Below, piece after piece: positions 8,191-16,419 of a stretch of DNA of 64,000 nt. This DNA is from an uncultured Rubrobacteraceae bacterium (lineage in GTDB: Bacteria; Actinomycetota; Rubrobacteria; Rubrobacterales; Rubrobacteraceae), in the NCBI GenBank assembly GCA_902806095.1, contig CADCVF010000036.1:1-64000 (forward strand). Reading direction: 5' to 3'. Under the pieces are notes generated by a model, which worked only from the letters and a program-made list of their open reading frames with translations, did not search any database and was not told where the DNA came from. The translations under genes were made by a program, and so were the position numbers. Positions within the stretch are counted from its first letter, which is position 1, and each line of letters starts with the position of its first letter.

Positions 8191-10350
8191 CTATTCAGCC
8201 GGGACCGCGTCCGACTCGCTCTCCGTGGAAGCGCGGTCCGCCGGGTCCATCGGGGGGGTGTTCGTCGGGTGCGGATCCCCGCGCGACTGCTCGACGCCGT
8301 AGTAGGCCTCGAGTATGTGGCGCACTACTGGGCCGGCCGTCATCTCCGAGCCCTCCTGGAAGGCGCCGCCGCCCTCGATCATCGTGACGACGACCAGCGG
8401 CTGCTCCTCTTGGCCCTCGACCCAGCCGACGAACCAGTTCACATAGTCCTTCCCGGCCGGCAGCTCGCCGGTGCCGCTCTTCCCTGCGACCGTGAGGGTC
8501 GAGTCTTCGAAGACCGGTCCCGCGGTGCCGTCCTTCTTCGTGACGCCCCTCAGGCCCTGTATCACGGTGTCGATCTGGTACTGGTTCGTCTCTACCCGTC
8601 CGGCGGGCTTGGGGGAGATCTTCTCGACCACGTTCCCGTTCTGGTCCGTGATCTCCTTGCCGACGTGCGGGGTGACGAGGGTGCCACCGTTGTAGAGGGC
8701 TGAGTAGGCCCGGGCCATCTGGATCGGGGAGACGAGCAGATCGCCCTGACCGATGGCGAGGTTCACCCAGTCTCCCACGCTCCAGAAGGCCCCTTCTGTT
8801 GTACCGTGCAGGGCCTCGTACAGCTCCCTCTCTCCCTGCTCGGTGGGGATGCGACCCTCGGTCTCGCCGCTGAGGTCGATGCCGGTGACCCTACCGAAGC
8901 CCCATCGCTGATAGTAGTGCGGCAGCCAGTCCTTATTCGCGGTCTGGTTCCAGATCCAGTCGGCGACCTGGTAGAAGAAGATGTCGTTGGAGTCGGTTAT
9001 GGCCTCGGAGAAGTTCTGGGGGCCGTGGTCGCCGAGGAACTGGTAGTTGGGACTGTTCTGCCGCCAACTCCTGTAGCAAGGGCTCGCCGAGACGCTCGAC
9101 GGCATCCAGCAGCCCGTCCCGTTCATGACGGCCGTATCGTTGACGATCGTGTAGGCGTCTATGACGCCTGAGGCCATGCCGGCTATTCCCGTGAAGATCT
9201 TGAACGTCGAGGCACCCGGCTGCCCGGCGACGATCGCGCGGTTGAGGAACGGATCGTTCGACCTATTGGATACGAGGTGGTTGTAGGTGGCGAGTTCCTC
9301 TCCGCCGGAGATGCCGCCGACGAACAGTTGCGGGTCGAAGTCGGGACGGCTGGCGAGGGCAAGTATCTCGCCGTTGCGAGGGTCCATCGCGACGACGGCC
9401 CCGCCCCTGCCCTCGTAGCCTGCCTCCCTGGTGCGCTCCAGGGCCCCGTCGAGCTCCTTCTCCACGACCTTCTGCAAATCGACGTCGATAGTGAGGGTGA
9501 GGTTGTTGCCAGGTTCGGGCTCCGTGACGTGGTCTGGCAACTCCTGGCTAGGGTTCACGTTGATGGGATTACCGTTTTCATCCACGAAGCGGCCCATGGA
9601 ATCGACCCTGCTCCCCTCTGGAACGATGCGCCCGAGGGCGTCTACGTTGTAGGTCCTCTGGCCCGGTTTGCCGCGCAGGGCCTCCTCGTAGGAGAGCTCG
9701 ACCCCGCTCTTGCCCACGATGGAATCAGGGAGCAGGCCATCGAAAAGTTCCTGCTTCAGTTCGTCCTGGGTGACGGCGCCGGTGTACCCGAGGATGTGGG
9801 AGGCTAGCCTGCCTTCGGGGTAGCTTCGGACCCAGTCGTCGTTCACGGCGACGCCCCCGAACTCCCCGGTGCGCTCGCTGATATAAGTCACGGCGTCGCG
9901 GCCCGCGTTCTCCTTCACCAGGATGGGGCTGTACTGGGTACCGGTCTCCTTCGCCGCGTCGTAGCGGGCCAGGACAGCCTCGGTGTCGGCCCCGACGACT
10001 GTCGCCAGCTCCTTCACCTTGGTCCTGGAGATCTCGTCCGGTATGACGGTCACGTTCAGTCCGGGGACGTTGTTCGCGAGGATCTTGCCGTCTCGATCGT
10101 AGACCACTCCGCGCTGGGCTGGGATCTTGATGTTGGTGTGTTGCGTTGCCCGCGCGGCGAGCGTGTAGTCCTGGCCCGTGAGGACCTGCAGGTACCACAG
10201 CCTGGCGCCGAGCACGAGGAAGACCGCGGCGATCAGAACCGCGAGAGTAACGACGCGCACCTGCATGTTGCCCTTGGTCATCGGCGGCGTCTCCACACGC
10301 TTTTTCGCGGGACTCGCCTGCTTCCGCCCTCTCACCGGCAGCCGGAGCAA
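8191..10350 (-). CDS. mrdA: Penicillin-binding protein 2 (peptidoglycan D,D-transpeptidase)
   Basis: A 719-residue class B penicillin-binding protein. It has a short cytoplasmic N-terminus, one membrane anchor (VRVVTLAVLIAAVFLVLGARL), a PBP dimerisation domain (about residues 75-290) and a transpeptidase domain. The active serine is in PGASTFKIFTG (SxxK), a Ser-Asn motif in ITDSNDIFFY, and the KSGTG box in VAGKSGTGELPAG. It cross-links peptidoglycan, probably in elongation. The TTG start at 10350 has a GGGGAAGG Shine-Dalgarno; an internal ATG at 10281 is possible. The gene sits between the sortase and lgt on one strand. The C-terminus is a Pro/Thr/Asp/Glu-rich tail. Confidence 0.93.
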   Translation of the reverse strand: MLRLPVRGRKQASPAKKRVETPPMTKGNMQVRVVTLAVLIAAVFLVLGARLWYLQVLTGQDYTLAARATQHTNIKIPAQRGVVYDRDGKILANNVPGLNVTVIPDEISRTKVKELATVVGADTEAVLARYDAAKETGTQYSPILVKENAGRDAVTYISERTGEFGGVAVNDDWVRSYPEGRLASHILGYTGAVTQDELKQELFDGLLPDSIVGKSGVELSYEEALRGKPGQRTYNVDALGRIVPEGSRVDSMGRFVDENGNPINVNPSQELPDHVTEPEPGNNLTLTIDVDLQKVVEKELDGALERTREAGYEGRGGAVVAMDPRNGEILALASRPDFDPQLFVGGISGGEELATYNHLVSNRSNDPFLNRAIVAGQPGASTFKIFTGIAGMASGVIDAYTIVNDTAVMNGTGCWMPSSVSASPCYRSWRQNSPNYQFLGDHGPQNFSEAITDSNDIFFYQVADWIWNQTANKDWLPHYYQRWGFGRVTGIDLSGETEGRIPTEQGERELYEALHGTTEGAFWSVGDWVNLAIGQGDLLVSPIQMARAYSALYNGGTLVTPHVGKEITDQNGNVVEKISPKPAGRVETNQYQIDTVIQGLRGVTKKDGTAGPVFEDSTLTVAGKSGTGELPAGKDYVNWFVGWVEGQEEQPLVVVTMIEGGGAFQEGSEMTAGPVVRHILEAYYGVEQSRGDPHPTNTPPMDPADRASTESESDAVPAE

Positions 10351-10381
10351 CCTCTACCTTCCCCCTCTTGCGTAGCGAGCA

Positions 10382-11059
10382 CTACCGCTTGTCCACTCTT
10401 TCGGCCTGGACGATCAAACGCCTGGAGTAATCCGGCAGCGTACACGTCTGTAGCGACACTATGTTCCTACCCTCGAGCGGCCTCGTCACCGACACCTCAT
10501 CCGGATCCACGATAAAGGTCTTGAACACCCTGTAGACGTAACGCTTGCCCGTCGAGTCGATGATAAAGACCCTGTCACCCTTGTCGAGCACGTTCAAGTC
10601 CCAGAACGACAGCCAGCTGTCTGTTCCTGGAAAACCGAGCCGGTGCCCGGCGATGTAGACGTTCGCCTGCCTGTCCCAGGGGTTACCGGTCCCGCGGAGG
10701 TGCACGGCGGCGTGTCTGCGGAACGCCTTATCGTCGTCGCTGACTGAGTAGGGGACTGTGTCGTTGCGTATCTGGGCCATCTTCGGGATAGTCATCCGCA
10801 GCATCTTGTTATCCGGCCCCCTGCTGACGAACCTCTTTATGACCACAGGCCCGCCCGAGCCCCTTTCCTGCGGTACTTCTCGTTGCTTCTCGATGGCTCT
10901 GTCGATCTTCCCAGCGGCCACGGGTACTCTGGGCTGTTCGGTAGCCGTGCTGACCTTCTCTTCAGCCGCGACTTCGGCCCCAGCATCCTGCTGCGGGGAG
11001 GCGAAGAAGAAGCTCGCGGTCACCACGATGCCCACGCCGACAACCAGCAAGCTCAACAC
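10382..11059 (-). CDS. Sortase (class E-like)
   Basis: Membrane-anchored transpeptidase of 225 residues from the GTG at 11059. An N-terminal hydrophobic helix (LSLLVVGVGIVVTASFFFA) is followed by a linker and a sortase barrel. Catalytic residues visible: His139 in YIAGHRLG, Cys206 in SLQTCTLPDY and Arg213/214 in SRRLIV. The overall pattern resembles class E sortases of high-GC Gram-positives, which attach LAxTG proteins to the wall. The reading frame stays open upstream and encodes ARFTETVIN, which looks like genuine coding. The best Shine-Dalgarno (GGAGGGAACG) precedes an ATA at 11089, so the true start may be a non-standard codon there. No substrate with a sorting signal is in the window. 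Confidence 0.88.
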   Translation of the reverse strand: MLSLLVVGVGIVVTASFFFASPQQDAGAEVAAEEKVSTATEQPRVPVAAGKIDRAIEKQREVPQERGSGGPVVIKRFVSRGPDNKMLRMTIPKMAQIRNDTVPYSVSDDDKAFRRHAAVHLRGTGNPWDRQANVYIAGHRLGFPGTDSWLSFWDLNVLDKGDRVFIIDSTGKRYVYRVFKTFIVDPDEVSVTRPLEGRNIVSLQTCTLPDYSRRLIVQAERVDKR

Positions 11060-11162
11060 GTTGATGACCGTTTCGGTGAAGCGCGCTATCGTTCCCTCCC
11101 TACGCAGTCCAGCGGACCGTCGCCTCGATCACAATCCATTGTATCCCAAAAGCGGACGACTA

Positions 11163-11720
11163 CTAGCCGTGCCTGGCACCGACCACAAAGTATTTTCTGG
11201 CCACCGCGCTACTCTCACCGGCTCTTCCTGACGAGGCGTAGACAGCCACCGTGTATTCGCCGGAAGGCAGCCCTCCCGATTCAGGGCGAACGGCGAACTT
11301 TACCACCCCGGAAGCCCCACCGTACGTCACTGTGAGTCGCTCCTCACCCACGTTCTCGACGACAAGCCCGCCACCGCCGCCGAAGAGACGGCCAAGGGCG
11401 GAGGTCCTCGACGTCCGCCCGACCCTCGCCTGGAGGTCGCCGTAAGTGTCGAGGTTCTCGACCCTCAGATAGACGTAGACCACCTCGGGCCGCCCGTCGA
11501 AACGTAGCCTGTCCGAGGTCGGGTACAACGTGTCCTCCTGGCTCACCGCGATGTCCTCAGCCCCGGGCGAGATCATCTCCTCCCCCGGCGAGAAGTCCCC
11601 GGGCCAGAGGGATACGACCGCAGCGAGCAACACGACCCCGAAACAAACTGCGGCCAGCACGGGACCAACGTGGTAGGGGTCTCCGGTCTTGCCCGTGGTG
11701 GTATTGGGGAGCTTGTTCAG
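11163..11720 (-). CDS. Single-pass membrane-anchored protein of unknown function
   Basis: About 185 residues: a short cytoplasmic N-terminus, one transmembrane helix (VLAAVCFGVVLLAAVVSLW), then an extracytoplasmic beta-rich domain with VVYVYLRVENL and VKFAVRPESGGLPSGEYTV (given in parts: VKFAVRPESG, SGEYTVAVYA), resembling an Ig-like or wall-associated fold. No family recognised. The only plausible start is a CTG at 11720-11718 that overlaps the TGA of the CPBP gene as CTGA. The reading frame has no ATG, GTG or TTG before the helix. It lies between a CPBP protease and a sortase on one strand, so a cell-surface role is likely. Confidence 0.6.
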   Translation of the reverse strand: MNKLPNTTTGKTGDPYHVGPVLAAVCFGVVLLAAVVSLWPGDFSPGEEMISPGAEDIAVSQEDTLYPTSDRLRFDGRPEVVYVYLRVENLDTYGDLQARVGRTSRTSALGRLFGGGGGLVVENVGEERLTVTYGGASGVVKFAVRPESGGLPSGEYTVAVYASSGRAGESSAVARKYFVVGARHG

Positions 11721-12310
11721 TGGCCACCGGCCTTCCTCGAGCTCTTCCTTGAGCGTTTCCAGAGCAGGAGGGTCGCAGCGTTGTGCGCAGTGTGGGCGAG
11801 GATGGGGGCGAGTAGACCGCCGCTTGCATCGTAGAGGAAGCCGAAAACGAAGCCGGCCAGTACGGCCCACGTCGTCCATACGAGATATCTTCGGTCTGGG
11901 CCGATGTGGGCTAGGCCGAACAGGAGGGAGGCGAGTACCAGGCCGAACTCTTGCTGGAGTGCGCCCCGAAAAAACGCTTCCTCGCCCACCCCGGAGAAGA
12001 TCGAGACCAGCACGAGGCTGGTCGAATCGGCGCCGTCGACCAGGCGCGGGGCGAGCTCCCCGGAGATCTCGCGCAGAGAGGGTAGAAAACGGTAGGCTAG
12101 GAGGCCCAGAAAGACCGTGCCGGCGGCGGTAAGGAGTCCGAGTAGCACGCTCACGGCGGAACTCTCGCCGAGTATCCGCACATCGAAGCCCCTGAGGCCG
12201 CACCACAGGGCGGCAACGATGGCAAGAAAACCGTAGAACAGGGCGGCGAACGTGACGAAGCGGGGGCCCAATGCGCGCCTACCAGGCGTACGCCGCGAAC
12301 CGGTCTGCAC
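11717..12310 (-). CDS. CPBP family intramembrane metalloprotease
   Basis: About 197 residues with several membrane helices and the CPBP motifs GVGEEAFFRGALQQEFG (EExxxR), FGLAHIGPD and HTAHNAATLLL. This is a minimal-length member compared with the one at 363-1373. I take the GTG at 12310; an upstream in-frame GTG at 12361 would put coding sequence over a TACAAT promoter element near 12332-12337. The C-terminus (RKSSRKAGGH) is basic and cytoplasmic, and its stop overlaps the presumed CTG start of the next gene. It is divergent from the phosphomannomutase gene. Confidence 0.8.
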   Translation of the reverse strand: MQTGSRRTPGRRALGPRFVTFAALFYGFLAIVAALWCGLRGFDVRILGESSAVSVLLGLLTAAGTVFLGLLAYRFLPSLREISGELAPRLVDGADSTSLVLVSIFSGVGEEAFFRGALQQEFGLVLASLLFGLAHIGPDRRYLVWTTWAVLAGFVFGFLYDASGGLLAPILAHTAHNAATLLLWKRSRKSSRKAGGH

Positions 12311-12390
12311 GATGGACCATAACCCGCTATTGTACCGGAAGCCGAAAACCACAGGTCGCACACAGACCGGGAGGAGTCCGGAGGTAGGAG

Positions 12391-13746
12391 ATGCTCGATG
12401 AGTCGGTATTCAAGGCCTACGATATCCGTGGCGTTTACCCGGAGAGCCTGGACGAGGGCGTGGCCCGCGACATCGGCAGCGCGTTCGTTGCGCACCTGGA
12501 TCTCTCGGGCTCCCGTGTCGTCGTGGCCCGCGACATGCGCCTCTCGGGCGAGGCGCTGGAGCAGGCCTTTATACAGGGAGTCACGGAGGCTGGCGCCGAC
12601 GTACTCGACCTCGGACTGGTCTCGACCGATGCGCTCTACTTCGCCGTAGGACACCTCGAGGAGCCTGGCGGGGCCATGGTGACTGCCTCGCACAACCCCA
12701 AGGACTACAACGGCTTCAAGCTGTGCAGGGAGGAAGCAATCGCCCTCTCGGGGGAGGCCGGGCTTCGCGAGATCCGTGACCTCATCGTCTCGGGGGACCT
12801 CCCCGACCCGGCGGAATATCCTGGTTCCGTAGAGGAGACCGACATCACCGTAGATTACGCGAAACATTGCCTGAGCTTTATAGACACGGAGGGCCTGAGA
12901 CCACTCAAGATCGTGATCGATGCTGGCAACGGCATGGCGGGTAAGATGGTCCCCCCCATCTTCGAGCACCTCCCTTTCGAGTACGTCCCGATGTACTTCG
13001 AGCTCGACGGCTCCTTCCCGAACCATCCACCGAACCCGATCGAGCCCGAGAACGTCAGTGAGCTGCAGGAGCGGGTGGTCGCGGAGGGGGCGGACTTCGG
13101 GGTCGCTTTCGACGGCGACGCGGACCGATGCTTCATTATCGACGAGAACGGCACGACTGTCTCGGGCGACCTGGCGGCCACCCTCATAGCGAAGAACGTG
13201 CTCGAGAAGGAGCCTGGCGCGACCATACTGTATAGCGCTGTCTGCTCCAAGGCCCTCCCCGAGCTCGTCGAGCGAGAAGGCGGGAAGGCCATAAGGACCA
13301 AGGCAGGCCACTCCATCATCAAGCCGCAGATGCGAAAGCACGATGCGGCCTTCGGCGGGGAGCACTCAGCCCACTTCTACTTCAGGGACAACTACTTCGC
13401 CGACTCAGGTATCATCGCGATGCTAACCATCGCCGAGCTCGTCGGCCGCCAACAAGAGCCCGTCTCCAGCCTCCTCGCCCCCATCGACCCATACGTCCGC
13501 TCCGGTGAGATCAACTCCGAAGTAGAAGACCAGAAAGCGACCCTGAATAAAGTCGAGGACCACTACGCGAACAACGAAGACGTAAAGATAGACCATCTCG
13601 ACGGCCTCACAGTCGACCTTGGCGAGTGGTGGTTCAACCTCCGCCCCTCGAACACAGAACCACTCCTCCGTCTCAACGTGGAGGCGAAAGACAACGAAAC
13701 GCTAGAGCGCGAACACGACGAGTTGCTCAGCCTCATTCGAGGCTGA
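12391..13746 (+). CDS. manB: Phosphomannomutase / phosphoglucomutase
   Basis: A 451-residue alpha-D-phosphohexomutase that interconverts hexose 6- and 1-phosphates for sugar-nucleotide and glycan synthesis. Four-domain layout is evident: the N-terminal FKAYDIRGVYP, the phosphoserine loop MVTASHNPKDYNGFK with Ser100, the metal loop FDGDADRCF, the sugar-binding loop GGEHSAHFYFRDN, and the phosphate-binding loop RPSNTEPLLRLNVEA. Strong Shine-Dalgarno (GGAGGTAGG) before the ATG. Substrate preference for mannose or glucose cannot be set from sequence alone. It ends in a TGA next to a TCAGC-family element. Confidence 0.93.
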   Translation: MLDESVFKAYDIRGVYPESLDEGVARDIGSAFVAHLDLSGSRVVVARDMRLSGEALEQAFIQGVTEAGADVLDLGLVSTDALYFAVGHLEEPGGAMVTASHNPKDYNGFKLCREEAIALSGEAGLREIRDLIVSGDLPDPAEYPGSVEETDITVDYAKHCLSFIDTEGLRPLKIVIDAGNGMAGKMVPPIFEHLPFEYVPMYFELDGSFPNHPPNPIEPENVSELQERVVAEGADFGVAFDGDADRCFIIDENGTTVSGDLAATLIAKNVLEKEPGATILYSAVCSKALPELVEREGGKAIRTKAGHSIIKPQMRKHDAAFGGEHSAHFYFRDNYFADSGIIAMLTIAELVGRQQEPVSSLLAPIDPYVRSGEINSEVEDQKATLNKVEDHYANNEDVKIDHLDGLTVDLGEWWFNLRPSNTEPLLRLNVEAKDNETLEREHDELLSLIRG

Positions 13747-13923
13747 GAGCATTTCAGCACGCTGCGGCCTCCGCTTATCAGCTTGTCAGCGAATGCCGTT
13801 GCAGCCTCGCTCCGAGGCGCGTGAGGAACCGTTGGTCAGATCCGGCGCCCTTGGCTACGTCCTGAAACGACTTGCTGAAGTGCTGCGAGCCGCCGACCGG
13901 AGGGAGGCGGCGTGCTGACTAGC
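13747..13923. repeat. Modular TCAGC-family inverted-repeat element, copy 2 (convergent junction)
   Basis: Left arm GAGCATTTCAGCACGCTG directly after the manB stop; right part TTGCTGAAGTGCTG and GGCGTGCTGACTAGC. The right end supplies the terminal Ser and TAG of the BON gene. Inner hairpins GCCTCGCTCCGAGGC and GCCGCC...GGCGGC do not match those of the other copies. Confidence 0.75.
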
Positions 13924-14608
13924 TTACTTGAATCAGGTTTCGCACTTCGCGTACGCCTTCGACCTGTTGGGCGATCTCGCCCGCCGCAAGTTTGGCGTCC
14001 TCTGAGGGCGCTATCCCGCGCAGCTCCGCGATCCCGTCGTTTACCTCGACATTCACCCGTGGCATCTCCGCGGTGCGTGGGTCCTCGCCGATGTGGGTTC
14101 GGATGCGCTGTTCTAGCTCCTCTTGCTGCTCGCCTACACCCTCGATGTCACCATGCTGCTCGCCGATCAGTGGCCCGGACGAGGGGTCCGAGTAATCTCG
14201 CTCGGCGCCGGTGCGGTTCGCGTCTCCCGGACTCTGGTGGCCACCGCCGCCCGCGGTCCCCGTCGGGGTGCCGCTACCCCAGGTCGCGCCCCGTTCGCCT
14301 GCAGGGCTCCCCGGGTCGGGGGCATGGGGGCCGGTCGTGCCCGTGTAAGATGAGGACTCGCCCGAAGTTTCGCCTTTCTTGGAACGCGCGATTGCAGCCC
14401 CGGTGGCGAGCCCGATCAGGATAAAGAATCCGTACTTGAGATACCGGACCTTCTTCGGCTCCTGCGAGCTCATCGCCCGACGGATCAGCCTGGCCTCACC
14501 CTTGCCGAGCTTCCACACGGCTTTCCCTGCGGTCCTGCCGGCCACGGGCGCCACCCTCGCTCCTACCTTCGCGCCAGCCCTGGCAGCCTTTCTCTTCTTG
14601 CGTGCCAT
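13919..14608 (-). CDS. BON-domain protein with basic N-terminus and one membrane helix
   Basis: A 229-residue protein. It begins with a Lys/Arg/Ala-rich segment (MARKKRKAARAGAKVGARV), has a single hydrophobic helix (YGFFILIGLATGAAIA) around residues 55-75, then a long Gly/Ser/Pro/Thr-rich disordered linker, and ends in one BON domain (residues about 160-229; RVNVEVNDGIAELRGIAPS, VEGVREVRNLIQV). BON domains bind membranes or partner proteins at the envelope. The function is not known beyond that. A GGAGG Shine-Dalgarno precedes the ATG. The last codons (QVS-stop) come from the adjoining repeat. Confidence 0.8.
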   Translation of the reverse strand: MARKKRKAARAGAKVGARVAPVAGRTAGKAVWKLGKGEARLIRRAMSSQEPKKVRYLKYGFFILIGLATGAAIARSKKGETSGESSSYTGTTGPHAPDPGSPAGERGATWGSGTPTGTAGGGGHQSPGDANRTGAERDYSDPSSGPLIGEQHGDIEGVGEQQEELEQRIRTHIGEDPRTAEMPRVNVEVNDGIAELRGIAPSEDAKLAAGEIAQQVEGVREVRNLIQVS

Positions 14609-14788
14609 TCACTACCTCCATCTTCGCGGAGTTGGTTTCTCGAAACAACGAGATACCCCGAAAGGCCCGTTCGGAAACAGCATACCGCGGCTTCAGGCTA
14701 CAGGAATGCTCTGGGAACGGTCTTGGAGATAAGGAGGCGGTGTGTTCCACATTGACCGTCCGTGGTTCCGAAAACTGCTTTCGGATCT

Positions 14789-15604
14789 CTATCCGTTCCG
14801 GCGCAGTTTGGGGACGAGGGTGAGCCTCCTGTAGCGCATTCTCCTCTCGTTCAGCGGCTGCTCGAACTCGGCCTCGCGGGCGAACCCGACCTCTCCGGTG
14901 GCGGCGGCCTCGATGAGGGCGGAAAGGTCTTCTCTCTCCGAGGGCGAGAGACCATCAACGTCTTTCTCCCGCTCGAAGAGCCTGACCCGCCGCGCGAATG
15001 AGACGAAGATGCTACATGGCTCGGGGCAGGGGATCTCACCCTCTCCCCGATCTACTTCGAGAGGCGTATCCTCGTCGATGTCCCAGAGGGTCTTCTTGAG
15101 GCACACTGCATCCTCGCAGCAGGCAAGGACCGCGCCCTGCACCCCCTCGTCCGAGAGCCGCTGAACCCTCTTGTAGATCCCGCTCTGCCTCGCCGCATTC
15201 TCCCTGAAGCTCGTGAGATCCAACCTCCCCTCCCTGTTGAGGTACCAGTGGACGACGCCGGCAGGATAGAGGTAGTTCATCGCGGTCACGAGTCCGCGCG
15301 CGTCAGCGACCCTGATCTCCCAGCCGCGCCGCAGGTTAGGGGAGCTCTTCAGCGGCCTGTAATCCCCACCTTCGGTGAGCTTGGCGATCTCACGCGCCGC
15401 ACGCGGGTCCTCGCTGACCCTGAGACCAGCCGCTCGCGCGTCGTCGGTGTGACGCAGCGAGTATCCAAAGGGCTTAGCAGGGCGTGTGATCACCTGCCCG
15501 AAGACGCGCCCATCGGGCGCGCCATCGACCCACGCCGCGAAGGCCTCGCGCGAGCCCGCAGCGACGTTCTCGAATTCGGGCCGCCGGGAGCGGGCCTCAG
15601 ACAA
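14789..15604 (-). CDS. DR2241-family iron-sulfur protein
   Basis: A 271-residue protein matching the DR2241 family, known as a 4Fe-4S domain linked or fused to CbiX-type chelatases in Deinococcus and relatives. Cysteines likely to hold the cluster are in LACCEDAVCLKK and EIPCPEPCSIFV. Other recognisable segments are FGYSLRHTDD, RGWEIRVADARGLVTAMNYL and YPAGVVHWYLNREG. Its start overlaps the end of the cbiX gene by 8 nt, so the two proteins are translationally coupled and probably act together in sirohaem or cobalamin chelation. Confidence 0.8.
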   Translation of the reverse strand: MSEARSRRPEFENVAAGSREAFAAWVDGAPDGRVFGQVITRPAKPFGYSLRHTDDARAAGLRVSEDPRAAREIAKLTEGGDYRPLKSSPNLRRGWEIRVADARGLVTAMNYLYPAGVVHWYLNREGRLDLTSFRENAARQSGIYKRVQRLSDEGVQGAVLACCEDAVCLKKTLWDIDEDTPLEVDRGEGEIPCPEPCSIFVSFARRVRLFEREKDVDGLSPSEREDLSALIEAAATGEVGFAREAEFEQPLNERRMRYRRLTLVPKLRRNG

Positions 15605-16352
15605 GGTGCTGCTCCATCATCGTCTCACGGGCGCGGGCTGCTATGAGGTTCGCCATGGAAGGATGCGTTCCGACAGGGGCGCCGTAGTAGATCGTCTTTT
15701 CGTCGCGGACCGTCACCCCGCCGGTCAGGCCGAGGTCCTCGGGGATCGTCTCGCGGGTATGCCAGCCTTCCGCGATGAACAAGGGGATCAGGATCACGTT
15801 CTCAGCCTCGACACCATCGACGACCCGACCTATCTCGGGGGTTTGATCCAGGAACCCGACCTCGACGAGGTCGTAGATACCGCGCTCCCTGATGCGTCCG
15901 GCGTTCAGGTAGACGACGCCGCCTGAGTTCTTGTTCAGGTCGGTCCCGTGGCCGAGCAAGACGAGGGCCGTGCGCCCCGAGACCTCTCTTGCGCGCATAA
16001 GGTCGTCCGTACGCTCCAGTATGACGTCAGGCATCCCCTCGAAGTTGCCAAGGGGTCCTGCGTACCGGACGGTCTTCATGCCCTTCCTGGAGACGGGCCC
16101 TCGAAGACCGAGCTCTCTCGGGATGACCTGCTGGGTGAAATATCCTTCGGAGATAAAGGCGGGGACGACGTAGACCTCTTCCGACTCGACGGTGTCGAGC
16201 ACGTGGCGCATGGAGGGCTCCTCCTTCCAGAAGCACTCGACGACTTCGTCGAACTCTCCGGTCTCCCTGATACGGCCAGCGTGCTCGTAGACGGGCAGGC
16301 TCGAGTCCTCGTTGAGGTGCGAACCGTGTCCCACGATGACGAGAGCCCTCAT
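15597..16352 (-). CDS. cbiX: Sirohydrochlorin chelatase, two-domain CbiX type
   Basis: A 251-residue protein made of two homologous CbiX halves: ALVIVGHGSHLNEDSS with EVYVVPAFISEGYFTQQVIP in the first, and ALVLLGHGTDLNKNSGG with NVILIPLFIAEGWHTRETIP in the second. Each half keeps the GHG histidine and the second metal-ligand region (EGYFT/EGWHT). The enzyme inserts Co or Fe into sirohydrochlorin. In the second motif the first half has Phe where the second has His, so only the C-terminal half looks fully competent there. A GGAGGAAC Shine-Dalgarno precedes the ATG, and a TAGAAT -10 box lies at 16386-16391. No other cobalamin or sirohaem gene is in the window. Confidence 0.87.
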   Translation of the reverse strand: MRALVIVGHGSHLNEDSSLPVYEHAGRIRETGEFDEVVECFWKEEPSMRHVLDTVESEEVYVVPAFISEGYFTQQVIPRELGLRGPVSRKGMKTVRYAGPLGNFEGMPDVILERTDDLMRAREVSGRTALVLLGHGTDLNKNSGGVVYLNAGRIRERGIYDLVEVGFLDQTPEIGRVVDGVEAENVILIPLFIAEGWHTRETIPEDLGLTGGVTVRDEKTIYYGAPVGTHPSMANLIAARARETMMEQHLV

Positions 16353-16419
16353 GTTCCTCCTCTACCGCCGATGTGCCTGCAGATTCTACCAATCGGCAGA
16401 GTAGGCCGGGCGAAAGTCT

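Noticed and set aside
11640..11720. LPNTTTG in the unknown membrane protein as a sortase sorting signal
   Set aside because: It is at the N-terminus before the membrane helix, while sorting signals are C-terminal and followed by a helix and basic tail.
11163..12206. 347-codon frame joining CPBP shadow to the unknown membrane protein
   Set aside because: Its first half is an out-of-phase reading of the CPBP gene; only the part after about 11720 has a membrane helix and sensible composition.
12151..13365. 404-codon antisense frame over manB
   Set aside because: manB is certain on the other strand; the frame has no family features.
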